46,638 nucleotides of DNA from Sphaerobacter sp. (GTDB lineage Bacteria > Chloroflexota > Chloroflexia > Thermomicrobiales > Thermomicrobiaceae). The notes below the pieces were generated by a model. The model ran no database searches. It was not told the origin of the DNA and worked only from the letters and a program-made list of their open reading frames with translations. The position numbers and the translations under genes were made by a program. Shown here one piece after another: positions 17,181-25,812 of the stretch (within the stretch, counting starts at the first letter, position 1; every line of letters begins with the position of its first letter). The stretch is from NCBI GenBank assembly GCA_029961075.1, contig JASBVL010000042.1, positions 1-46,638 on the forward strand, written 5' to 3'.

Positions 17181-18476
17181 TCATGCGACGGGCTCCAGTT
17201 CGGTCGCTCCGCGTCGTGGGTCGTGGCGGAGAAAGGCGTGCCAGTACGCCGTCAGGACGAGCACCGCGCTCAGCGTCATGGCGAGCACCGCGCCTTCCAC
17301 GCCGAAGGCCAGCACCAGCAGCCAGCCGACGGGGATGGCAACGAGCCCGACCATCTGGCCGGCAAAGAGGGGGCGGCTGTGCCCGCGCGCCTTGAGCGCC
17401 GCGGCCACGAGGTCGCCGGCGTAGATGGCGAGCAGGTACGCGGCGTACCACGCCAGGACGGCAACCCCGTCCAGATACTCGTCGCCATAGACCAGCGCCA
17501 GCGCCGGGCGCGCCGCAAGCGCCATCAGCGCACCGTAGATCCCGACCAGCGGGATCACGAGCCGGTAGGCGCTCTTCAGTTGCCCCCGCAGGGCGGCCTC
17601 GCCACCGACCCCCCGCGCGCGTGCGAAGCGGATGGGAAGGATCGTGGTCACGAAGGCCATGAGGGCGCGGAGTGGGCCGAAGAGCACCTCGGCCGCGCGG
17701 AGCAGCCCGGCCGCGTGCGCACCGAGGAGCGCCGCCGCCAGGTAGAGGTACGCCCCGTCGGAGAGCCAACTGGCTCCGCCACCGGCGGCCAGCCACTTGC
17801 CAAAGTCCCAGTTGCGCCGGATTGCATCGGTATCGAGCGCGCGGCCCAGGCTCCCGCGGATCTGCCACCAGCCGAGGGCGGCCGCGACCGCCGCGGCGGT
17901 GGCCAGCGCGCCCAACGCCACCGGGCCGGTGAGGCGGCCCAGGCGCCAGAGCAGCGCCAGTGAGCCGACCTGGAGGCCGTACCTGACGACGTCGCTGGCG
18001 AAGGCCGCGCCCAGCCGCCCCTCCGTATAGAGGACGCGGCGGGCGAACTCCTGCAGTTGCCAGCCGAGGAGCGCCCCCGCCAGGGCTACGAGCAGCGGCG
18101 TCCACGCGGGGAAGGCCAGACGCGCGGCCAGCGCGGCCAGGAGCGCCAGTGCAGCACAGAGCCCGGCGTAGGCCGCTTGCCAGACCGCGGTGGCGGTGGT
18201 GTAGCGGACGTAGGGCTCCCCGCGGCAGGTGGCGCCGAGCACGTTGTGGGGCTGGGTCACCAGCGCGGTCTGGAACACGTACGCCTGGGTGAGGATGGTG
18301 TACACCAGCGTGAAAACACCGAAGCCAGCCCCGCCGAGCGTCCGCGCCAGCAGCACCATGGTGACGAAGTTGCCGCCGGAGATCAGCCCCTGATCGGCGA
18401 TCCCCCAGAGATTGGCGCCGAGGAGCCCGAGCGCGCGCGTGCGAACCGATGGCGGGGATGCCGTCGCGGTGGTCAT
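17181..18476 (-). CDS. Polysaccharide flippase (Wzx-like, MATE/MOP superfamily)
   Basis: A 431-residue protein with about twelve membrane helices, expected to flip lipid-linked EPS repeat units across the membrane. Features are an N-terminal SGGNFVTMVLLARTLGGAGF block (typical of polysaccharide biosynthesis proteins), evenly spaced hydrophobic helices and short basic loops. ATG 18476 (MTTATASPP) is preceded by GCGAGGGTGG. A 94-bp gap separates it from the upstream deacetylase gene; the gap has no clear promoter, so it is probably in the same transcript. With the initiating transferase and Wzy-like polymerase it completes a Wzx/Wzy assembly route. Confidence 0.88.
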   Translation of the reverse strand: MTTATASPPSVRTRALGLLGANLWGIADQGLISGGNFVTMVLLARTLGGAGFGVFTLVYTILTQAYVFQTALVTQPHNVLGATCRGEPYVRYTTATAVWQAAYAGLCAALALLAALAARLAFPAWTPLLVALAGALLGWQLQEFARRVLYTEGRLGAAFASDVVRYGLQVGSLALLWRLGRLTGPVALGALATAAAVAAALGWWQIRGSLGRALDTDAIRRNWDFGKWLAAGGGASWLSDGAYLYLAAALLGAHAAGLLRAAEVLFGPLRALMAFVTTILPIRFARARGVGGEAALRGQLKSAYRLVIPLVGIYGALMALAARPALALVYGDEYLDGVAVLAWYAAYLLAIYAGDLVAAALKARGHSRPLFAGQMVGLVAIPVGWLLVLAFGVEGAVLAMTLSAVLVLTAYWHAFLRHDPRRGATELEPVA

Positions 18477-18570
18477 CGGCACCACCCTCGCAATCGGCAG
18501 CCGCCACCGGTTGGGTGGTATGGTTCCGTCCCCCGTCCTCGCCCGGCGCACCCGCGCCCCACCGCCCGCA

Positions 18571-19323
18571 TCACCGTCCCTCCCATCGCAGCAGTTCGCC
18601 GACCGAGCGGAGCGGGAGCCCGGCCGCGGCCGCGCGCTCCGCGAGGCGCGGCAGCGCGGCCAGCGTCGTACGCCACGAGCCGGGCGTCCCGTAGCGATCC
18701 GAGTCGTGCAGCAGGAGGATGTCACCGGGCTGGAGTGTGCCGAGCGAGGCCAGGATCGTGGCGGGCGTCGCGTCGGGGGCCCAGTCGCGCCCGTCGCGAT
18801 TCCAGAGGACGGGCGTCCAACCCTGGCGCCGCACCTCGAGCCAGGTGGCGAGGCTGAAGGTCCCGTACGGTGGGCGGAACAACTCCACCGGGCGGCCGGT
18901 CGCGTCCTCGACGATGGCGCGGCCACGGCGCAGGTCCGCGATGGCCGCCCAGGGCGGCAGGCGCCGGTGGCGGTCGTGGCGATAGCCGTGCAGCCCGACC
19001 TCGTGGCCGGCAGCCAGGATCGCCCGGACGCCCGCCGGCCAGGCCTCGACCTGCTCGCCGGTGACGAAGAAGGTGGCCCGCGCGCCGAGGTCCGCCAGCT
19101 GCCGGAGCAGCGGGTCGAGCGCGGCGGGGTCGGGGCCGTCGTCGAAGGTGAGGCCCACGGCGCGCACGCCGGGCACATGGCGGACCGCCGGGAACAGGTA
19201 GCGTCCCGGCCAGCGCCACGTCAGCGTGGGGGAGGCGTGGGCGGCCGCCAGCGCCAACGGGAGCGCGAGCAGCAGCCAGCGTGCCCGTGGCGCCACGTTC
19301 ACCCCTGCGGCGAATCGGAGCAT
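18571..19323 (-). CDS. Polysaccharide deacetylase, exported (NodB fold)
   Basis: A 250-residue carbohydrate esterase family 4 protein. A hydrophobic N-terminal segment (WLLLALPLALAAAHAS) is a signal peptide or anchor. The NodB motifs are GLTFDDGPDP (catalytic Asp and metal Asp), HGYRHDRHRR (metal His pair), and RPPYGTFS, then LLLHDSDRYG near the end. It would remove N- or O-acetyl groups from the polymer outside the membrane. ATG 19323 is only 3 bp past the epimerase stop, so the two genes are tightly coupled. Confidence 0.9.
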   Translation of the reverse strand: MLRFAAGVNVAPRARWLLLALPLALAAAHASPTLTWRWPGRYLFPAVRHVPGVRAVGLTFDDGPDPAALDPLLRQLADLGARATFFVTGEQVEAWPAGVRAILAAGHEVGLHGYRHDRHRRLPPWAAIADLRRGRAIVEDATGRPVELFRPPYGTFSLATWLEVRRQGWTPVLWNRDGRDWAPDATPATILASLGTLQPGDILLLHDSDRYGTPGSWRTTLAALPRLAERAAAAGLPLRSVGELLRWEGR

Positions 19324-19326
19324 CGG

Positions 19327-20316
19327 CTACACCACCACCAGCCGGCGCTGCCCGTGGCTGGCGGGGGCGACCTGCCGCGCGATCCAGCGGTAGGTGAGGG
19401 CGAGCCCCTGCTCCAGCGGGATCTCCGGCTCCCAGCCCAGCACCTGGCGCAGGCGGGTGTTGTCGCTGTTGCGGCCGCGCACGCCCTGGGGCTTGGTGAG
19501 GTCGTGGCGCTTCCGGATGCGCTTGCCGGCGATCGCGGCGATGATGTCCACCAGCTCGTTGATCGTCACCAGGCGGTCGGTGCCCAGGTTCAACGGCTGG
19601 CGGTAGTCCGAGCGCATCAGCCGGTGGATACCCTCCACGCAGTCGTCGACGTACATGAAGGAGCGGGTCTGCTCGCCGTCGCCCCAGATCTCGATCTCGT
19701 CGCCGTCCTCGGCCAGCGCGATCTTGCGGCACAGGGCGGCCGGGGCCTTCTCCTTGCCGCCCTCGTAGGTGCCGAGCGGGCCATAGACGTTGTGGAAGCG
19801 GACGACGCGCGTCTCCAGCCCGTAGTCCTCGGCGTAGTACTGGCACAGCTTCTCGGTGAAGAGCTTCTCCCAGCCGTAGCCCTCCTCGGGCGCGGCGGGG
19901 TAGGCGTCCTCCTCGCGGAGCGGGGTGACGTCGGGCGAGTCCTGCCGGTAGTCCGGGTAGACACAGGCGGAGGAGGAGAAGAGGAAGCGGCGCACGCCGT
20001 TGACCCGGCTGGCCTCGAGCATGTGGGTGTTGATCAGGATGTCGTTGCGGGCGATGTCGGCGCGGTTGCTGGTGATGTAGCCGATGCCGCCCATGTCGGC
20101 GGCCAGGTGGTAGACCTCGTCAATGCCGCTGGTGGCGATGAGGCAGTTGTCGAAGCGGCGCAGGTCGAGGAGTTGGAAGTCGTGCGCCAGCGAGGTCTCG
20201 AAGGCCGGCTCCTTGATGTCCACCCCGCGCACCCAGTAGCCCTTGGCCACGAGGTAGCGGACGAGATGGTGGCCGATGAAGCCGCCGGCGCCGGTAACCA
20301 ACACGCGCGTTGCCAT
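19327..20316 (-). CDS. GDP-mannose 3,5-epimerase-like SDR enzyme
   Basis: A 329-residue extended SDR with NAD motif VTGAGGFIGHHL and catalytic segment YGWEKLFTEKLC (YxxxK). The stretches SSSACVYPDYRQ, RFHNVYGPLGTYEGGKEKAP and FMYVDDCVEGI closely follow the plant GDP-D-mannose 3',5'-epimerase pattern, including the cysteine in SSACVYP that acts as a catalytic base in that family. The likely product is GDP-L-galactose or GDP-L-gulose for the EPS. Its ATG overlaps the stop of the upstream transferase gene by one base (TGATG). manA at the window's left edge would supply the same pathway. Confidence 0.87.
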   Translation of the reverse strand: MATRVLVTGAGGFIGHHLVRYLVAKGYWVRGVDIKEPAFETSLAHDFQLLDLRRFDNCLIATSGIDEVYHLAADMGGIGYITSNRADIARNDILINTHMLEASRVNGVRRFLFSSSACVYPDYRQDSPDVTPLREEDAYPAAPEEGYGWEKLFTEKLCQYYAEDYGLETRVVRFHNVYGPLGTYEGGKEKAPAALCRKIALAEDGDEIEIWGDGEQTRSFMYVDDCVEGIHRLMRSDYRQPLNLGTDRLVTINELVDIIAAIAGKRIRKRHDLTKPQGVRGRNSDNTRLRQVLGWEPEIPLEQGLALTYRWIARQVAPASHGQRRLVVV

Positions 20317-21152
20317 CAGTGCGCCTCCCCATGAACCTGGCCCCGGAGCACCTGGGCCGCGAACAGCACGACGAACCGCGGATTGTGGTAGAGGTAGCGG
20401 CGCCAGAGCCGCCGGGGCTCGGTCGCCAGCCGGAAGAGCCACTCCAGGCCAAGGGACTGCAACAGGTCCGGCGCCTGCCGCTTGCGGCCGGCCAGGAAGT
20501 CGAAGGCGGCGCCGACGCCGAGCATCACGGCGTCGACCTGCCCCCGCCGCGCCGCCATCCAGCGCTCCTGCTTCGGGCAGCCGAGGCCGACGAAGAGGAT
20601 GCGGGCGCCGGAGGCGCGGATCGCCGCCAGCTCCTGCGCCTCCTCGGCCGGGGTGAGCGGGCGGAACGGCGGGCTGTGGCGGTAGGCCACGCGCAGCCCG
20701 GGGTAGCGGGCGGTCAGGTTCGCGATCGTGCGGTCGAGCACCTCGGGCGTGGCGCCGTAGAAGCCCACCGGGATGCCCTCCTGCGCGGCGCGCGCGCAGA
20801 CGAGCGGCGTCAGGTCCGGCCCGTAGACGCGGCTGGCCGAGGCGATGCCGAGCAGTTTGAGGCCCCAGACCAGCGGCATGCCGTCCGGCGTGACCAGATC
20901 GGCCGTGTTGATGATGCGCTGGAACTCGGCCCGGTCGTGCCCCTCCATGACCATGTGCACGGTCGAGACGCAGACGTAGCGCGACTCCCCGGCCCGGGCC
21001 CAGGCGATGACCTGGTCCACGGCGGCCGCGTAGGAGGTGGCATCGACGCGCGTCCCGAGGATGCGGCGGCTGGGTGGCCGCCCGCCGGGCCGGAGTGCCT
21101 GGCGCGGGCAGTGCGCGCCGAACGCGCTGGCGGCGAGGCGCTGCTGGTGCAT
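20316..21152 (-). CDS. WecB/TagA/CpsF family glycosyltransferase
   Basis: A 278-residue GT26 enzyme that adds the second sugar to a lipid-linked intermediate. The family block runs from ILGTRVDATSY through YVCVSTVHMVMEG and TADLVTPDGMPLVWG. A second block is FYGATPEVLDRTI and ILFVGLGCPKQERWM, ending with the C-terminal GLEWLFRLATEPRRLWRRYL, which in TagA mediates membrane attachment. The ATG overlaps the stop of the preceding sugar transferase gene (TGATG), so the order initiating transferase, then second transferase, is translationally coupled. Confidence 0.92.
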   Translation of the reverse strand: MHQQRLAASAFGAHCPRQALRPGGRPPSRRILGTRVDATSYAAAVDQVIAWARAGESRYVCVSTVHMVMEGHDRAEFQRIINTADLVTPDGMPLVWGLKLLGIASASRVYGPDLTPLVCARAAQEGIPVGFYGATPEVLDRTIANLTARYPGLRVAYRHSPPFRPLTPAEEAQELAAIRASGARILFVGLGCPKQERWMAARRGQVDAVMLGVGAAFDFLAGRKRQAPDLLQSLGLEWLFRLATEPRRLWRRYLYHNPRFVVLFAAQVLRGQVHGEAH

Positions 21153-21895
21153 CAGAAAGCCCCTTCCCGGCGCAGCACGGCGCCGACCGTCTTGGCCAGG
21201 ATCAGGAGGTCGAAGCGGAGCGAGGCGTGCTCCAGGTAGTAGAGGTCATCCTCGATGTGCTCGCACAGGAGCTTGGTGCCGCGCCCCGTCACCTGCCACC
21301 ACCCGGTCATGCCCTGGGGCACCAGGAAGCGGCGGTACTGCCAGGGCTGGTAGCGCGCCAGGACGATGGCAGGGATCTCCGGCCGGGGGCCGACCAGACT
21401 CATCTCCCCGCGCAGGACGTTGATGAGCTGCGGCAGCTCATCCAGGCTGGTGCGACGCAGCAGGCGCCCGACCCGCGTGATGCGGACGTCGTCGGGGCAC
21501 TTGTGCGGCCCATCGAGCCGCAGCCCGCAGCCGTGCACCATGCTCCGGAACTTGAGCATCTGGAAGGGGCGGCCGCCCTGGCCGACGCGCGCCTGGCGGA
21601 AGAACGCCGGCCCGGGTGAGTCCAGCCGGACGAGCAGGGCGATGGCGAGCATGAGCGGGGCGAGGAGCACCAGGCCGACGCTGGCGACCGCAATGTCGAG
21701 CGCCCGCTTCATGACCCGGTACGGCCGCGGGAACGCCGCCCAGCCGGATTCAGCCGCCACGCGGGCGACCATGTCCTCGATGTGCGGGGTGCTCGCCGCC
21801 TCCGTCCCGGCGGCCGCCCCTGCCAACTGCCGCTCGAGCAGCGAGCCGGCTCGCGCGAGATAGCCAGCGCTCGGTGCGCTGCGTGCGTGGTTCAT
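21152..21895 (-). CDS. Initiating sugar-phosphate transferase (bacterial sugar transferase family)
   Basis: A 247-residue polyprenyl-phosphate sugar-phosphate transferase, first gene of the EPS operon. One hydrophobic re-entrant helix (AVASVGLVLLAPLMLAIALL) follows KRALDI, and the catalytic core has FRQARVGQGGRPFQMLKFRS, RTSLDELPQLINVL and SLVGPRPEIP. It lacks the additional N-terminal helices of WbaP, resembling the compact PglC form but with a longer soluble N-terminal tail. ATG 21895 follows GGGAGGGAAGCG. A 624-bp gene-free leader lies upstream and carries two copies of a structured RNA element. Confidence 0.93.
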   Translation of the reverse strand: MNHARSAPSAGYLARAGSLLERQLAGAAAGTEAASTPHIEDMVARVAAESGWAAFPRPYRVMKRALDIAVASVGLVLLAPLMLAIALLVRLDSPGPAFFRQARVGQGGRPFQMLKFRSMVHGCGLRLDGPHKCPDDVRITRVGRLLRRTSLDELPQLINVLRGEMSLVGPRPEIPAIVLARYQPWQYRRFLVPQGMTGWWQVTGRGTKLLCEHIEDDLYYLEHASLRFDLLILAKTVGAVLRREGAF

Positions 21896-22080
21896 CGCTT
21901 CCCTCCCTGCCCGGCGTCCATCGCTCCGGCTGCTGCCCGCCGCTCCCTCCCCAGACGCGGCAGGCCCGCCGTCGGCTCCGCTCCTCCTGCTCCCTCAAGA
22001 CGCCCTGCCCACCGCGGCCTGCGTGGCGTCCCATATCCACGCTTCTTGGTATATCCAGGAATCTGGCATCACCGGAGGCA

Positions 22081-22170
22081 AGCAAAATGCCGGCATAGCA
22101 CTGCCGGCCGGTTGCACCTCTGGCTCGGCGCAGGCGAGGTGCCCAGATTACAGCCTGCGCGTCATTGCCT
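22081..22170 (-). ncRNA. Structured RNA element, copy 1 (H-type pseudoknot plus hairpin)
   Basis: Read on the minus strand, stem A GCGCAGGC/GCCTGCGC (22153-22160 with 22128-22135) encloses a loop whose last seven bases GCACCTC (22136-22142) pair with GAGGTGC (22114-22120) beyond the stem. The result is an H-type pseudoknot with stacked stems. It is followed by hairpin GCCGGC-N8-GCCGGC (22089-22108) and a short U-run (22084-22087). A second copy sits exactly 173 bp away. I do not recognise the family. Strand is inferred from the trailing U-run and the EPS operon start 190 bases on. Confidence 0.7.
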
Positions 22171-22244
22171 CCCAGCGTGCGCGCTCTTCCTGATGTTGCC
22201 CCGCCCCGATCGCGGGCGGCCGCGGTGTGGCACTACCCTCCCCA

Positions 22245-22345
22245 ACACAAGAAACCGGCGCGACCCTGCACGGTGGTCGGCCGGTTGCACCTCCAGCTCG
22301 GCGCGGACGAGGTGCCCAGATTACAGTCCGCGCGTCATCGCGTCC
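22245..22345 (-). ncRNA. Structured RNA element, copy 2
   Basis: It has the same architecture as copy 1. Stem A is now GCGCGGAC/GTCCGCGC (22326-22333 with 22301-22308): two base pairs differ from copy 1 and both are compensated (A-U to G-C and G-C to A-U). The 17-base loop and the second stem (22309-22315 with 22287-22293) are identical. The trailing hairpin has 11 bp with one bulge (22254-22265 with 22275-22285) followed by UUUCUU. The gene-free stretch 21896-22519 otherwise holds only the candidate promoter at 22375-22403. Confidence 0.7.
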
Positions 22346-22374
22346 GACAGTTCAACTGTGCTCGCCGGAGTAGG

Positions 22375-22403
22375 ATCTATTGCCTACCGCCCTGCGTACT
22401 TAA
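22375..22403 (-). promoter_or_regulatory. Candidate promoter ahead of the EPS leader
   Basis: On the minus strand TTAAGT (22398-22403) is spaced 17 bases from ATAGAT (22375-22380). Transcription would begin near 22368 and run through both structured elements before reaching the first EPS gene. The -35 is weak. Confidence 0.3.
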
Positions 22404-22519
22404 CTCCTACCACACCACGGGCCGTTTGTGCTACAGCCATTCGTCTATCGTGCAGAGTACGATCGCACTCTGGCCGCGGCCGGCGCCGACACGGGCGCCG
22501 GCGGCAAGCAGTGGGCGGC

Positions 22520-23308
22520 CTACCAGAGCGACCGGATCATCCCGCCATCCACCTGAAGCGTGGCCCCGGTGATGTAGCTGGCGCGGTCCGAGGCCAGGAA
22601 GACGACCGCGTCGGCGAACTCCTCCGGCGTGCCGTAGCGCCCGAGGGGGATCCGCGCCATCTCGCGCTGCTGCACCGTGGCCACATCGACCCCCTGCCGC
22701 TCGGCGTTGACCCGGTCGAGCTGCTCGATCCGTGGCGTGGCGATCCGCCCCGGCACGATCGTGTTGACCCGGATGCGGTCGGGGGCCAGCTCGTCCGCCA
22801 GCGACTTGGCCAGACCCGCCACCCCGGCGCGCATGACGTTCGACAGCAGCAGGTTGGGGATCGGCTGTTTGATCGAGGAGGAGGTCATGGCGATGATGAC
22901 CCCGCCGCCGCGCGTTCGCATCGAGGGGAGCGCCAGCCGGATCAGCCGCACCGCGCTCATCAGGGTCAGCTCGAAGGCCGCCTGCCACTGGGCGTCGTCG
23001 AAGCGGTCAAAGGTGCCGGCCGGCGGCCCGCCGGCGTTGGTGATGAGCACGTCAATGCCCCCGAAGCGATCGATGGTGGCCTGGACCAGCCGCTCGAGAT
23101 CGGCGGGCTGGGTCACGTCGGCCGCCACGGCCAGCGCCTCCCCGCCCGCGGCCCGAATGTCCGCCGCCACCTCGTCGACGGCCGCCTGATCGCGGCTGCT
23201 GACGACGACGCGCGCGCCCTCGCGCGCGAAGGCCAGCGCCACGGCCCGGCCGAGCCCCGAGCTCGCCGCCGGCACCAGCGCGACCTTGCCGGTCAAGCCA
23301 AGATCCAT
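22520..23308 (-). CDS. SDR family oxidoreductase with atypical active site
   Basis: A 262-residue classical-size short-chain dehydrogenase. The cofactor motif is [10 protein letters not shown] (TGxxxGxG variant) at residues 13-22, the NAG motif is ITNAGG at 89-94, and the C-terminus is [12 protein letters not shown]. The serine cluster TSSS (142-145) is present, but the tyrosine and lysine of YxxxK are replaced: the aligned positions are Ser156 and Arg160 in LSNVMRAGV. Either the chemistry is altered or this is a binding protein derived from an SDR; a subset of SDRs annotated as 3-oxoacyl-ACP reductase-like carry this variant. Its stop is about 620 bp from the EPS operon start. No relation to EPS is implied. 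Confidence 0.85.
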   Translation of the reverse strand: MDLGLTGKVALVPAASSGLGRAVALAFAREGARVVVSSRDQAAVDEVAADIRAAGGEALAVAADVTQPADLERLVQATIDRFGGIDVLITNAGGPPAGTFDRFDDAQWQAAFELTLMSAVRLIRLALPSMRTRGGGVIIAMTSSSIKQPIPNLLLSNVMRAGVAGLAKSLADELAPDRIRVNTIVPGRIATPRIEQLDRVNAERQGVDVATVQQREMARIPLGRYGTPEEFADAVVFLASDRASYITGATLQVDGGMIRSLW

Positions 23309-23484
23309 CTCGTGCCCCCTCTCCTGCCTAGACCATCGGCCCGGTGGGCGGGTGACGGGCGTCAGCCCAACCAGCCCGCTTCGCCGCGGCCATTATGACC
23401 GATCCCCGGCCGGCGTGCGGCGCGGCGCCGGGCGCCCGACGGGCCCGATGGCGCGCCAGCGGACCTGGTGCGCGGCGCTTCGGC

Positions 23485-23513
23485 TTGACAAGGCCCTGTC
23501 ACGCAGGCAACAT
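23485..23513 (+). promoter_or_regulatory. Candidate promoter for cas3
   Basis: TTGACA (23485-23490), 17 bases, then CAACAT (23508-23513), 175 bases ahead of the cas3 start. The -35 is perfect and the -10 is weak. The flanking stretch 23500-23660 is visibly richer in A/T than its surroundings. Nothing else was found in the gene-free region 23309-23688. Confidence 0.4.
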
Positions 23514-23688
23514 GTCAGCAACTCACCTCAGTAACGATAAGTAGCAGTTGCGTCCATGATTTGTGACAGGAATCAATTGCGCATGGGAACGACTGTCTTC
23601 TCTCGCACTAGCTACCGTCGTCGTGCATCGCTCTGCGAGCAACGACGCGGCACACGATCATCGCACGACGAAGGGTGGGGGCGCCCAC

Positions 23689-25812
23689 ATGCACGACTGG
23701 CAGCTGCTATGGGCCAAGCGGTCGCGGGCCTGTGACGATCCTGCGCTCCATCCGCTCCTCTGCCACCTGCTCGATGTCGCCGCAGTGGCGCGAGCGATGT
23801 GGGAGACGACGCTCTCTCCGCGCATCCGGGCGCACCTGGCCGCGGCCTTGGCGCTCAGCCAGGATGCCGCCGGGCGATGGGTTGCGCTCCTGGCCGGTCT
23901 GCACGACCTGGGGAAGGCGTCGCCCGCGTTCCAGTTCCGCGATGCGGCCGCACGCCAGCGCCTGCTCGCCGCCGGATTCCCCGCGCCGCCGCCACGCAGC
24001 CGGGCGCCGCACGGCTCGGTCACGGCCTGCACGCTCCCCGGCATCCTCGTCTCCGAGTTTGGTTTGCCCAGGGTGCTGGCGACGCGGCTCGGGACGGTGG
24101 TCGGTGGCCACCATGGCGTCTTCCCGCGCAGTGGCGACCTCGATTGCCTCAGCCCACGTGCGGTCGGCACGGGCCGCTGGGACAGGGTGCGGCAGGACCT
24201 GGTCTGCCTCCTGGCCGCGACGCTCGACGTATCGACGGCGGAGATCCCGCAGGCGATCGACACCGCTACCGCAATGGTGCTGGCCGGGCTGGTCTCCGTC
24301 GCCGACTGGATCGGCTCGGCCGACGAGTACTTCCCGTGGGCGGTCAGCGACCCCGATCGCGCCCCGGCGATCGACCCGGCGGGCTACGCGGCCGAGACGG
24401 CGGAGCGTGCGCGGAGGGCGCTCGATCGCCTCCACTGGGCCGGGTGGCTCCCCGAGCCCGGCCCGCGCCGGTTTGCTGATCTCTTTCCAGAGATAAGGCA
24501 ACCCAACCGCCTCCAGCAGGCCGTGACCAAGCTGGCGGGCCGCCTCGACCCCGCTCAGCCCGGCCTGGTCATCATCGAAGCCCCGATGGGCGAGGGGAAG
24601 ACGGAGGCCGCCCTGTACCTGGTCGACGCCTGGGGCGGTGACGAGCGCCGCGGCGCCTACGTCGCGCTGCCGACGCAGGCGACCAGCGACCAGATGTTCG
24701 GCCGGGTCCGCCGCTTCCTGGCCTGCCGGTATCCCGCGGGCGTCGTCAACCTCCAGCTCCTGCACGGCCACGCCGCGCTGTCGGCCGAGTTCGCGCTGCT
24801 GCGGCAGCACGCCGACGCCCTGCTCACGCCGGCTGAGGCCGATCGCGATGGGGACCAGGACGAGGACGAGCACGTCGTGGCGGCAGAGTGGTTCACCTAC
24901 CGCAAGCGCGGTCTGCTGGCGCCGTTCGGGGTGGGCACCATCGACCAGGCGCTGCTCGCCGCGCTCCAGACGAAGCACGTCTTCGTCCGCCTCTTCGGGC
25001 TCGCCGGCAAGGCCGTGATCATCGACGAGGTGCACGCCTACGACACGTACATGACCGCCCTGCTGGAGCGGCTGCTGGAGTGGCTCGCGGCGCTCGGCTC
25101 GCCCGTGATCCTCCTCTCGGCCACGCTGCCAAGCACCCGGCGCGCGGCACTCCTGGCCGCGTACCGGCGCGGGTTGGCGCTCCCCGCCAGCGCCGCGCCC
25201 GCCATGGATGTCGCCTACCCCCGGATCACCTGGGTGACACCCGCTCAGGCTGGAGCGGAGCACGTGCCTGCCGGTGCCGGCGCGGGCCGGCTCATCCACC
25301 TCGACTGGCTCAGTGGCGACATCCCAGACGCCGGTGCGTGCTTCGAGCTCGGGGACCGGCTCAAGGAGGCGCTGGCGGGCGGCGGCTGCGCCGCGGTGAT
25401 CTGCAACACGGTGGGCCGTGCCCAGGAGGTCTATCGCGCGCTCAGGCACTGCTTCCCCGGGACGGCCGACGACGGCGCGCCGGAGCTCGACCTGCTGCAC
25501 GCCCGGTTCTTGTTCGCGGAGCGCCAGCGCCGCGAGCAGCGCGCGCTCCTGCGCTTCGGCAAGCCGGGCGGCACGGTCACGACGGAGGACGGCGAGCGCC
25601 AGGTGCGCCGGCCGCATCGGGCCGTCCTCGTGGCCACGCAGCTCATCGAGCAGAGCCTCGATCTCGACTTTGACCTGATGGTGAGCGAGCTGGCTCCGGC
25701 CGACCTGGTTCTCCAGCGCGCCGGGCGGCTCCACCGGCACGCGCGCGGCGAGCGCCCGCCCGGCCTGTCGCCCGCGCGCCTCTGGCTCCTCCGTCCGCCG
25801 GAGCCGGGCGCT
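23689..25812 (+). pseudogene. cas3: CRISPR-associated helicase/nuclease Cas3, C-terminally truncated
   Basis: About 708 residues are Cas3-like. The HD nuclease comes first (HPLLCHLLDVAAVA, GLHDLGKASPAFQ, VVGGHHGVF, SVADWIGSADEYF). The helicase follows: Walker A APMGEGKTEAAL, ALPTQATSDQMF, DEVH box VIIDEVHAYDTYM, LLSATLP, ATQLIEQSLDLDFD and motif VI QRAGRLHRH. The WFTYRKRGLLAPFGVGTIDQ block resembles type I-E Cas3. Homology stops just after RLWLLRPPEPG near 25812. From there the frame stays open to 26634 but is only the complement of coaX, so the C-terminal accessory domain (about 150-200 residues) is gone. ATG 23689 follows AAGGGTGGGGG. No other cas gene or repeat array is present. Confidence 0.82.

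Noticed and set aside
22081..22345. CRISPR array, suggested by the repeated units near cas3
   Set aside because: There are only two units, spaced 173 bp, with internal pseudoknot pairing and compensatory changes; there is no regular short repeat-spacer pattern.
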